A stretch of 18,604 bases of DNA from Ochromonadaceae sp. CCMP2298 (taxonomy: Eukaryota > Sar > Synurophyceae > Ochromonadales > Ochromonadaceae): positions 1 to 18,604 of the forward strand of contig MU633962.1 in NCBI GenBank assembly GCA_026770595.1, given 5' to 3'. Positions 1-11,400 of this stretch are shown in pieces (the stretch's first letter is position 1; every line of letters starts with the position of its first letter). The notes below the pieces were generated by a model. It did no database searches. It had not been told where the DNA came from and saw nothing but the letters and a program-made list of their open reading frames with translations. Position numbers and translations under genes: made by a program.

Positions 1-183
1 GAGGGCTGGGAGGAGGGGGCGGAGCTGGGCTGGGAGGTGGGGGAGGTTGGCTGCGCAGAGGGCTGCGTCGAGGGCTGGCTGGAGGGCTGGCCGAAGGGCT
101 GCGCTGAGGGCTGGCTGGAGGGCTGCGCTGAGGGCTGGCTGGAGGGGGTAATGAAGGAGGGGTAGGGGGTGGGGAAGGGGGTC
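1..183 (-). repeat. Coding PSxQPS repeat (stalk)
   Basis: Within exon 29, beginning near residue 4110: T-P-F-P-T-P-Y-P-S-F-I-T-P-S-S-Q-P-S-A-Q, then repeated (P-S-[SA]-Q) units down to base 1. The underlying DNA is a 12- and 24-bp repeat built on ggctgg/ggctgcgctgag on the plus strand. Pro/Ser/Gln or Pro/Thr/Ser repeats of this kind are common in stramenopile surface proteins. It probably forms an extended, O-glycosylated stalk. Confidence 0.85.
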
Positions 184-2417
184 GGTGCGCCGGCCGTTTC
201 GTAAAAGCGCACGGAGAGTGTGGGCAGGGCGAAAGCCTCGAGTGAGTAGAACTCTTGTCCCGATACTGGGTTGGAAGTTGAGTCGATGGAGATCAGCAGG
301 GGGCATTCGAGCTCATCGCAGGGGGCTGCAGGGGCCTGGATGTTAGACGGCGCGATGGAGAATTCCAGTAGCGTGGTGTTCACACCCGCGAGTATGGTGA
401 ATTGTATGCTGTTGTTGGCGGCAGTTGTGCGCCCCGAAATAGTGTTGGGGGTGATTTGCAGCTGCTCGTCGTAGTGGAATAGGTACTGGGGCAACTGCAG
501 CCGCACCACATCGCCCGCTCTAAGGGGGGACAGGGTAGAGAGGATTATCTGGAATGAGACGTTACTGCCCGAGGGCGTGTCAGGGGAGTGGTAGGTGAAC
601 CGCTCAGGACGGAACTGCAGGTCTAGTACCAATCCCACTGGCGTCACCCTCTGCACAGGTTGGGGTAAGATGTGCATATTGGAGCGTGCAAGTGCGATGG
701 TTATGTTGTGCTTGGCGGGGGCGTCGTTCCGGCTGGAGTATGCTGACTGTATAGGGGCGGGGATAGCAGGCAGGGTGGGTGCATACACACCCGCGAATGA
801 GAAGTGCAGCGCGGTGGGGGGCAGGGCCAGGGGGCAGCTTAGGCGCAGCACCCCCCCATCATCGAGGGTGTCAAAGGCAGCTCCCCAGGCCCTGCCGTAC
901 TGATCCTGCACCTCGGTCGAACTCCAATTGAACCCAAAGCCCGGCAACACCAACCCGATCACATCCCCCTCGATCAGGGCAGTAACCGTCAGCATCCGCA
1001 AATCCATGTCTGATCTTTCCCCAGCGTGTGGCGTGGCTAGGTCGATCGCGCTGTACGTAAAACCCAACGTAGGGCTGTCTTTTATAGCGATTCTCTCTAG
1101 GTTGCGGTGGGTGTTTAGCCAGGACACCGTGAAGGCGCCGGTTTCGAACTGAGCGATCTGGCGGAGGGAGGGGTCGGGGGCGAGTTCTGTAACCACCCAT
1201 GTGATGTCAGCGTAATGCGATAGGGGGATGGCGTTGCAGGGGGTGTCGTTGCGGATAGTGATGGTGATTGTGTGACTGAGGTCGCTGCCTATGTCTGCAC
1301 AGGGGTCGTTTATGAGGGCATTGGAGGTGTTCAGGGGCGCGATGCTGCCGAGATCGAAGTGGAATGTGTCGAAGGGCTGGGCGGGTGTGTTGAGAAGCAG
1401 TCTCAGGGTGATGGACTGTGACAGGGGGGTGAATATGTCTTGTCCGAGGGTGGAGAATGTGACTGCGGAGTGCTGAATGTAGGGCTGTGTGTTGGCGCTG
1501 AGGGGGGTAGTGGGGAGGTACCCATACCCCGAAGTCAGATTCATGGATATGCCCCCCATTCCCCCCATCCCCCCACCAGATGCCCCAGAGGCAGGGATGC
1601 CCAGGCTGTTGACATAGAATCCGGTTAGGTTGTTTAGGGACACAGTCACGTCCGCGGGCCAGCCCGTGGGGCGCTCGATGGTGACAGTTTTCGCCCAGTT
1701 GCGCCACACCACTCTCTCCAAAGGGGCTGACTGCAGGGTTAGCAGCTCTATCGTACTGCTGAGGAAGGGGAGGGTCAGGGTGAGCACCGCGGGGCCCTCG
1801 ATTGTGCGCGAGAAATTGGCGCTGAATGTGAGGGATTCTGTGTCAAATGACGCCGAATCAGATGACATGCCGATCTCTAGCGATGCGCGGTGGAAGCCAA
1901 TTATGTTCGGATAGTTTATGACCGGATTGTCTGTAGAGGCCCACTGGAAGGAGTGGAAGGAGAACAGGGGGGGGTCTAGGGGAGAGATGCCTAGTTTGGG
2001 TGTATACAGGCCCCGCCGGACCCCCTGCCCCCCCTCCTCTGCCTCTGCACCGCCCAGGATGTTCACCGAGTAAGCGCCCTTTTGCAGGAAATCTAGTGGG
2101 GTCAGCGACAGCGTGGAGGTGGAGTTAGTCCACTCAGCGCGGAAGTGGTGCCCCACTACCTGCAGCGCCCCCGACCACCCATTAGCTGTGTAGAATCCGG
2201 GCAGGTAGAGGGCCAGAGAGGTGTTGAGGGGTTCGTAGGTGCCCGCAACGAGTGTGAAGGAGACTTGAATGGAGGTAGGAAAGGCGGGGCGGGGGTCGGA
2301 GAGGGCCAGAGAGACGGCGATGCCAGAGGGAGAGGTGGTTTGGAAGGGGGTGGGGGGTAATTGAGCCTCCCTGCCGCTTACTGCTAGGGTGAACATGGGA
2401 CTGTCTTGGGGAATCGC
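1..2417 (-). CDS. Giant gene exon 29, open at the window edge
   Basis: Phase 0 start (ACACACAG|GCGATT). 805 codons read through to the left edge with no stop, checked by conceptual translation. Several LPGF-like strands occur: LNTSLALYLPGFYTANG, I-E-G-P-A-V-L-T-L-T-L-P, L-I-E-G-D-V-I-G-L-V-L-P-G-F-G-F and LRAGDVVRLQLPQYLF. It ends in a Pro/Ser/Gln repeat. Because no start or stop lies inside, an ORF scan asking for both would miss it. The C-terminus is outside the window. Confidence 0.88.
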
Positions 2418-5400
2418 CTGTGTGTAGAGTCGATTATGGGGTATAAGATTATGTCGTGTGTGTATATGTATATATATGTGGGTAAGAATGTATAAGAATA
2501 TATTAATATATTAGTCTTACCTGCTGCGGCAGCGAGAAGAGCGAGCTATTGAAATACTCCGATATGCAGGCAGCGGTGGTGTTTAATGTAATCGTCAGCG
2601 TAGAGGTGGCAGACACCCACTCAATGTGGTGCTCAGCCGAACCAAAACTGGGACTTTGGAAACTGGGACTTAGGAAGTTGTGCAGGTACGCGGACAGCAC
2701 CGTGCCGGCCCTGAGGGCAGGTTCGAAGCACGCCAGCAGGCTGACCGAGGTGTCCTCTCCCGGCAGGCTGGCGCCGAAAGAGAGGGCTGAGCGGGTGATT
2801 ATGGGTATGTAGGTGCCGCCTATGTAGGTGTAGGTGTAGGTGTATAGGGTGTACATAGGGGTTAATAGGTGTACATAGGGGTAAATATGTGTATATAGGG
2901 GTAAAAAGAGGGGTGGTATAGTAACAATAGGATTCCCTTACCCAGTGAGGTGCGGGAGACACTGCGGCCCTGAGAGGTGAGCCTTTCCAGCTGCGCACTG
3001 CCCGGGGCCAGCCCCCCCTCGACGGATATGAGGTTGGACGGGGGCAGCGCGACCGAGTAAACACCCGCCGGCAAAGTGCCTTTTGCGGTCAATAAAACCC
3101 CATTTGCGCCGCGGATGGGATACTCAAAACCCACCGTGGTGTTGTCTTTTGCAAGAAGCACTTGGGACAAGCCCACGGGGCGGGGGCAGCTATCTCCCAG
3201 AGCAGCGCCGGCCACGAGGGTTATGGGGAGCCGGGGCAGGTGTCGGAAGTCAATGCGGTAGTAGGTGTTTACAGTGTCGCCTATAGACAGGGCGGAGAGT
3301 CGCAGCACGTTGGGGAGCAGCTGTCTCAGGGCGGGCACCTGCTCGAGCGCCTCTTGCAACGAGAATACGCTCTTGGCGTCCGCTGTGACGGCAATACAGC
3401 GCGTGAGTGCTCCCCCATAGCGCAGTCGATAGGTCTCCTGCTGCGCACCATCCACCCCCCCCTCTGCAATCTGCGCGGTTACAGTGAGGTAGTAGCGGTG
3501 CGTGTGGGGGCTAGAATAAGCCCGATTTAGGCGCCCCACGCCCGCGCCTGCGCCTGCGCCAACCTCGAACGCAGCGCTTTGCAGCAATAGGGGCCTATCG
3601 AACGTGACTGCTAACTCCAGACGAGAGCGTAGGGCCAGGCGGCTCCACCAGTACGAGTGAAACCCAGACGCCTGCCGACCCAGCAGCACCCGCAGCAGGG
3701 GTGTGTACAGCAGGTCCGCCTGAGAGGCGTCCTCCAGCACCAAACGGGTGTAATTCCCATATTCCCCATTCCCAAAGCCCCCCCCCCATTGGGTGATGGT
3801 GGCGTCCAGAGGGTCTGGGAAGTATGTGTCGAGGTTGTCGAGTGCGAGGGGCAGGGATGTGTTGCCGAACAACAGCGAGAGGGGGGAGAGGGCAGCGCGC
3901 TCGGCTGATGAGAGGTAGCTGAAGCCTGCAGAGAGCTGGTAGAGGCTGAGGCTCAGGGACTGGGCTGAGAAGTAGGGGAGAGAGTCAGAGCCAGAGTCTC
4001 CAAACCCGTCTGACCCTCCTCTGTCCACTACACCAGTCACAGCTACTCGAGTAGCATCCACAGCAGAGGAGGAGGCAATGCCAAGACTCTCCTGCAGACC
4101 CGGCCGGGGCAGCTTCGTGTCCGCGGGTATCTGGGGGTTGTCAGCGAATCTCAACACGAGGCCGTTAGATGTGTCGAGGGCGTCCTCGCCGGTGTAGTCG
4201 ACAGTGCTGACGCCTGAGAGGCCGCAGACCGAAGTAGATAAACCATGAAGTATAAAGTTTAAGAAGAAAAAAATAGTTAGCGTGTGTTCGAGGTGAAAAG
4301 ACCAGATTTGGTCAAGGGAATCATGATTAAAAGACGTATTTTATGTAATTCGGACACCTACCTGAGGCGGGGCTGAATGTGTACAGAAAGTTGATTGACT
4401 GGGTGTTGTTGCCGGAGTAGTAGCGAGCCGGTAGGGGTTGTTGTCCCTTCACCCACAGCCGCAGTATGCCCAAGACCGTCACGCTGTGTGTGAATTGCAC
4501 ACTGATGAGTGCGACACTACCGGGAGAAAACACACCCGAGGTGAGGTTTGACGTGACCTAAAGGGTGATGGATGGAGGTAAGTAGAGATGGATGTTTAAA
4601 TCGGATAGTAAGATTCGTGATAATCGTATAATTCGTATGGGGGTAGTTACCTGCACCACGCTGGGCACCACTTGGTCGATGCTCAGCGCACCGGAGGAGT
4701 CCAGACGTAGATCTGCGGGGTCGGATGTGCTGGCCAGGATGACGGAGGCTTGGGCGGGTCCCTCAGTGGTGTTGTACAGGATAAGGCCTCCCTGGAGCTG
4801 TGTGTGAAGGTGGAGGGTGGAAAGTGGAGGAGTATATAGGTGAAAATTGGGTGTAAATATGGGTGTGAATAAGGGTTATAAGGGTGTAAATAAGGATGTG
4901 CGGGTGTAAAAATGGGTGTTTTACCTGTATGAAAGTGCGCTGGAAGTAGTCAAGGCAGGTGCAGGTGAGGTACAGGCCCTGCAGCGTGTCCTGACTGCTC
5001 ACTGTGTACGTGAACTGCAGTGTGCTGGGATCGATCTGTGCCGAGTACACTGCGCGCCCAGGCGTGCTGCGCCCCACATCTAGTGCGATGTAGGGCACAG
5101 AGGTGTTTTGCAACAAGAATACGGACTGATCAAATGTCACACGAACTAATACGTCATCCCCGGCTGAGAAATTGGTCCCCCTTTCGTAGGGCGTCCATAC
5201 TTTTAGTACCTTCGCAGCGCCCCCCACCATAGAGATGTTGGCTATAGACACGTCCAGATTAGGCACGGGGGGGAAGTTCACATCAGCGTCTATGAGGGGG
5301 TAGTCTGCGGCCCTCCTTAGCGAGTTGAAATGGTTGCCGGTGATAACGCGCAGTGGCTGGAATATTGGCTCCTCAGTGGTGAGCAGATTGTCGGCGGTGG

Positions 5401-8400
5401 ATTGGTCAGCTATAGCTACTGTGTACACGAACACGATTGTGTCGGTGCCACTGCCCGAGGCGTAGTGCGCGGTCACCCGGCCCCAGGGGGATACCTTCAG
5501 CAACAGCGAGGGGATGTAGGTGAGGTTTTGGACCACTACGGGGTGCGAGTACCGTACGTGGAAGTCAACCGTCTGTCCCAGGGAGTAGGCGCCCTGGGGG
5601 CTGGTGGAGGAGAAGGAGAGGATGCGGGGGGTTGAGGAGTCGATCCGCCGGGTTGAGTCGAGCGTGTATGAGGGCTGGGTCAGGTCTGCCAGCAGGGAGG
5701 GGTTGTCAGAGGCGCGCAGGAGAAGACCGCCGTTCAGGTCAAGACTTGATGTGGCGTTGTTCGTGAAATAGGCGTCGGTTGGCTGGAACACCCGCATACC
5801 AGCTGACATGTCGTCCCTCCGGACGAGGTATCGGAAGACCAGCTGCGCGCTGTCGGAGCCTGAGAGGTAGTCGGCGAAGCGGTAGGGGGGGGTGAAGATG
5901 GTTATCTGGGGCTGGCCCAGGAATATGCGGGGGCCGGTGTAGGGCTCCAGAAGTGTGAGTTGGTCGTCCTGACAATTCACGATGGTGTAGAAAGCATCGT
6001 CTATAACGATTTGCGCGCCGGCGTCCTGGGGGCCCAGGGGGTGACCTGGGAGCAGTTGCATGGTGTATGGGTCGCCCTTGGCTTCGAACGCTGCCTCCTC
6101 GTCTGACGCGATGAAGTGCAGTGAGGACTGGGACACCAGAGGCACCACGGCCACCGTCAGCACCTGCACCACCCCTGCCACCCCCTCTAGCAGTACGGAT
6201 ACAGTATACACATCAGCGGAGGGCACACCCGCCGTGGGCAGCGCAAAGCCCCCCACTGCGACCTCCAGCAGCGCCAGCCTGGGCACGACCCCCAGCGCTG
6301 TGAGTGTCAGCACCTCTGTGAGGGGGTCCCAGGCGGAAGAGAAATCCGCCGTTCCGGTCGGGGTGCTGGTGAGCGTGTTGGTGAGTGTGAAGCCTGGCAG
6401 TGAGAACAGCAGGGAGGAGCCTTGGGGCAGGGGCTGCGAGAGGGACCAGGATAGGGTGAGGGCAGAGAGGGCGCCGGGCACGGGGTTGGCCAGTGCTAGC
6501 TCGGATGTGAGGAAATAGTACACAGTTTGCACTTGTGTCACATCCCCCTGCAGTAGTAGGGTGTAGTTGGAGGAGGAGGGGAGATATAACTCATACCCTG
6601 TGCCTGCACCAATTGACGTATCGTTCACGCGAACTGGCCTAAACAGCGCCAATCTCACCCCCGCATAGGCCCCAAACACGCCCTGGGGAGGCACTAGCAC
6701 CGCCGCGCCCGAGGTGGGCAGCAGGGTCACACTCAGTGTCCCTGAGGGCGCCCCCTCTACCCTGAAAAACAGCTCTACCCCATTTGCATTCGAATACAGC
6801 GCCGCCTGTGTGCCGAACTCCCCCTCTATGTCCACCAGTGATGAGAAGTTGACCACGGCTGACCCCGCTGAGCGCACACCGAACTGGGGCAGAGTGAGGA
6901 CTAGTATATCTGCCGCCTGTATAGGGGTATAGGGAGTTAGTATAGGAGGGTTAGGGAGTTAGTATAGGAGGGTTTGATACAGATATTATAGAGAGTTTAA
7001 TTCATAATACATAATACATAATACATAATACATAACACATAATCCATAACACACCTGTAGGGGGGTCAGCTGGGAAGGCGTGAGAGTGAAAGTAACCGAG
7101 GTGGGGAGAGATATGGTTGCATTTGGGTCGAACGACAGAGCAGCAGCTAGGCCCGGGGAGGCGTCGAAGGGCGCGGATGTGACGGGGCAGTGGGAGTAGA
7201 CTGAGTAGGTGGTGCGGGGGTCGTTTGCGTATAGGATGTCGGTAGAGAGCGCAAAGCCCTGCAGCTCTAGGGACACGGAGAGCACCCCCGAGAGTGTCGT
7301 TACGTCCGTTACGTTCAGCACTACCGAGGAGGTGTTGTTGTCCCAGCTGGCGGAGAGGGCCGTTACGTCCGTTACGCCCATGCCCGCGCCCGTTACGTCC
7401 GTTACGTTGACAGAGTACGTACTGTGGTAGGGAGAGAGGTTGGGCAGAGTGACACTTACACTGTCTCCTGGAAACAGGGGACAGTGTGCAGTGAAGTTGA
7501 GCGTCATATACAGGGTGGCGTTTTCTGCGTTTTGACCCCCAGAGGGTGTGGATGTGTAGGGGGCGTAGGGGGCGTAGGCGCTGTAAGTGTTATAAGCTGA
7601 GGTGTTAAGCGATATGCTGGCGGGGTACAGCGAGCCCACACGTGTGATGTTGGCCAGCTGGGTGGCTGCCACCGGAGAGGTCGCTGATGCAACAGCCACC
7701 CACAGAGTACGCACGCCCGTCAGAGGTGTACGGAGGTTCGAAGAGTTGCGCAGAGCGAATGCTAGGCTTTGTCCTGCCGGCACGTCAGCACCCAGTGTCA
7801 CCTCGAGGCGCGCTTGGTGGTCTAGCGCATACACCGAGGCGTCCACGTTGAGTAGTAGATCTGTAACGGCTGCTACCGCTACCACCGCCACCTCGGATAG
7901 AGACTCCCCTAGTGCCAATTCGGGTACCTGTGACACCGCACCTGAGGGTATAATGAACCCCGGGAGGTACACATAAAGCACATCTCCTGCTGACAATTCG
8001 TCCAGGAAGGTGTAGGAGAAGAGGAGCTCTGCGGGGGCACCGGGGACGAGGGGGGTGATTTCTAGGGAGGATGTGGCGACCCTTCCTACGGGCGAGACCG
8101 CTACGCAGGGGGCTGAGAAGGTTCGGGAGATGGAGGGGGAGAGGGAGGAGGGGAGGTGGGAGATGTTCCATGTGGCTTGGTAGCGGTCGGCTGAGCGTAT
8201 GCCGGCTGAGGGCAGGGCCAATCCGAATGACTGGGGGATCTCGAAAGTGAGACTTGAGAGGGCCACGTCCGTTACGTCCATGTCCATGTCCGTTACGTCC
8301 ATGTCCATGTCCGTTACGTTTGCCAAACGTACGTACAGTGTGCTGTCCACCATCGTGAGGTGCAGATAGACCCCCCCATCCCCAGTCTCCCCATCCCCCC

Positions 8401-11400
8401 CTGCCACCTCTACCACCAAACTCATGTTGTTTTTCTTGACGAAGCTGGTGAGATCCAGCGAGATGAGGTCTCCAAACTGGAATGCCGCCACGCCTAGCTG
8501 CATTGACACACTGTATGCGGTGGGAAAGCCAGCCTTCCGTACAGAGGGTACGACCCCCACCGCACACAGGCCTACGCAGGGCAGCGGTGTGGTGGCGGAC
8601 CCGTTTGCTTGGGGGGTGGACAGGAGCAGCGAGAGGGTGGCGAAGTCGCCTGTTTGCAGTCCGCGGGTCCCCACGCCCAATACGGATGCGTTGAATGTCA
8701 CATTGAAGCCCATGTTGATGTCCCCTACGTTTGAAGAGGCGGTCAGCACTACCGAGGAGGTGTTTTGGAACCAGTAGGCTGCCCCCCCCACACCCCCATC
8801 GATTTCCAATAACGCTACCTCATCCCCCGTCCCCCCCCACACCCCCCCACCCGCACCCGTCAGGGTCAGACCGGGTAGGTGTAGTACCATCGTGTCACCG
8901 GCTTCAATAGCAGAGGCGGTTGCAAACTGCACAGAAAGGGGTTTAATAGGGATAAGAATGGGTTTTAATAGGCGTGTCAAATAGATTAAAGGGGTTTAAT
9001 CGGTTTACCTGCAGGGTTATTGTCTGCAGCTCCGTGTGCAGGAAGGTGAGACCCACAGACAGCGAGGCGATGCGCACTAGGGGTGTGAGGGGGAGGGGTC
9101 TGGGGGCAGAGGCGTAACCTACGCCGGTTAGATCGTACTGTGTGGTGTAGTAGCAGAGGTAGGGGTAGTGGAGGTGGTAGAGGTTAATGTAGGACTGTCA
9201 ACAGATAATAATAATAACAATAATAACAATAGCTCGTACCTGTGACACGGCGTAGGTCACTCCTGTGCTCACTGCCACGCCTAGTGCTGGCAGCGTGGTA
9301 GAGAGGGTTATAACGACCTCGTCGGATGTGAGGCGGGATGTGAGGGGCAGAGTCAGGAGGCTGGTGACAGCGTCCCAGGTGGCGGTGCCGACAATGTCAG
9401 GAACCGAACGAATGTCAGGAAGGGCCATGATGAATCCGGGCAGGGTTATGAGTAGCTCAGAGCCCGCCTGCAGGACCCCCTCTCGCAACTGTAGGGTAAA
9501 CACTGCCTCATCTGCACCCACACCTGGGGTGGATTTAATAGTGGTTTGTATAGGATTCAGGAGGGTTTCATTAGGTTTATAGGTTGGAGGGTTTTATTAG
9601 TGGAATATAGAGGCTACTGTACCTGGGAGGGGGTTTATGACACGGTTATATAGTATAGTTTATAGAGGCTACTACTACCTGGGATGAATACTGCACTTGC
9701 AGAAAAGTACACCTCTGGCAGCACCGTGGGCGCACTCAGAAGTGCGTAGCCCTGCGCAGAGGGGCCCAGCCTCTCGTCCTCGATGTACACAGCTTGTGCA
9801 GACAGCGTAGAGGCAGAATCAGGAAGGCTGGCATTGGCGTGCTGCAGGCCGGTCACCGTGAGAGAGAAGTACGTGCCGGCAGAGAGGGAGGGCAGGGTAA
9901 CGGACAGCACTTGGGCGTCCTCGTCCCACACAGTGCCCACTAGAGTGCCCAGGTGTAAGCTGTCTAGGTCGGAGGGTAGGGATGGCAGGGACCCCACGTA
10001 CCCTAATACGCCCCCTGTGGGCAGGGATAGGAAGTTGTGCAGACGCAGAGACAGCGTGTGCATGTTGGGGGGGGATAGGGGGGACAGATCTTGGCTGTAC
10101 TGCATCACCACCCTCACGACCACCTCTTCTGCCCTGTAGGTAGTAGAGGTAGTGGAGGCAGTAGAGGTAGAGGTTTAAAAAAAGTATATATATATATAAA
10201 TATATATATCAAAATATACTAATACTAATAAAATAATACTACAGCTACTCCTACTACTAATTAAAGCTCGTACCTATATGCGGAGCTGTAGTGCGCCTCA
10301 GCGAGACAGAATCCTAGGCACTGGGTGGACATGGGGAACGATCGGAGGGTCCCCAGGGCAGCCGAATCTATATCTAGTGCGAACGCGGAGGAGGAGACGG
10401 ACCCCTGGTGTAGGTAGAGGTAGAGGTAGAGGTAGAGGTAGAGGTAGAGGTAGAGGTAGGGGTAGTAGGGGTAGTAGGGGTAGTAGGGGTAGTGTACGTG
10501 GTAGTGTACGTGGTAGAGGTTATAGGTTGCTAAACGACTGTCAAAATATGTTCTGATAATACTATTAATACTAATAAAAGTCACTTCAGCTCGTAATAGC
10601 TCAGACGTAATAGCTCATACCTGGAGGGGGAGGGTGTAGCCCAGGGAGGCGTTCAATAGTACGTACATACTGTCGCTAAGAGGGGGCTCTAGGAGTATGA
10701 ACTCTAGTCGGTGCTGAGAGGCCGTAGACCGAATTAGACAAACCGTAAAGTATAAAGTTTTAGAGAGAAGACCAGTCAGCGTATAGAGGTGGAAAGACCA
10801 GATTCGCGTGGATAAAAAGACAGATAAAAAGACAGATAAAAATAAGTATTTTATGTAATTCTAGTTACCAGGAGGCGGTTGAATCGCGCAGAGAGGGCGG
10901 AGGTTGTGGTGTAGGGCCCGAGGGATAGGTCTCTGCGTGTTGGGGTTTGTGCGAGTGTTGGGGTTTATGAGTGTTTGGGTGTGCGGGGAGTGTATGATGT
11001 GTGTGTGTGAGGGAGTGTTTGGGGAGTGTGTGTGGGGGTGAAGAGGTGAGTCTAGGTGTATATATAAAGTATATATAAAGTATATATAAAGTATATAAGT
11101 GTATTACCTGTCCACACCAGCGGGTAGAATGACACTGAACGAGTCTCCTTGGTTCAGTCCCGGTAGCGTGAAGGTGGCCTCTATCGACACGCCGGACCCC
11201 AAAACACCCCCCAACACCATGTCGGTGGAATTGTACAGCATTACAGCCGCAAGGGTGGGAGCTGGTATTAGCGCCTCCGGCGTTAGGGGCAGAGTCAGAG
11301 GTGCCATTAGGCAAGCTGTGGACACTATTTGTGCGGTGAAGGTGTCACCTGGATTGAGGCCGGCAGAAGGTACAACCTGGCGGCCCGCCGTGGTGAGGAG

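Noticed and set aside
595-1914. Long open frames on the plus strand and in other minus frames across 600-1900, including a His/Pro-rich one at 1207-1707
   Set aside because: They are antisense or out-of-frame shadows of exon 29, which is open throughout and carries recognisable modules. The His/Pro-rich composition is a by-product of the frame.
4763-4924. Reading exon 24 on through 4924-4763 as coding
   Set aside because: After the donor at 4925/4924 the frame becomes simple His/Thr/Ile/Leu repeats of an intron minisatellite, and the next exon joins in frame through a consensus acceptor.
6060-6518. 152-codon plus-strand ORF (Ser/Thr/Val-rich)
   Set aside because: Mirror of exon 24 on the other strand; composition follows from the coding strand, and no domain or splice structure is seen.
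7785-8567. 260-codon minus-strand ORF, Gly/Arg/His-rich
   Set aside because: Frame-shifted shadow of exon 23.
10411-10458. GGTAGA tract as a coding Arg/Gly repeat on the plus strand (GRGRGR)
   Set aside because: It lies in intron 18 of the giant gene; the apparent Gly/Arg protein comes from translating a hexamer repeat.
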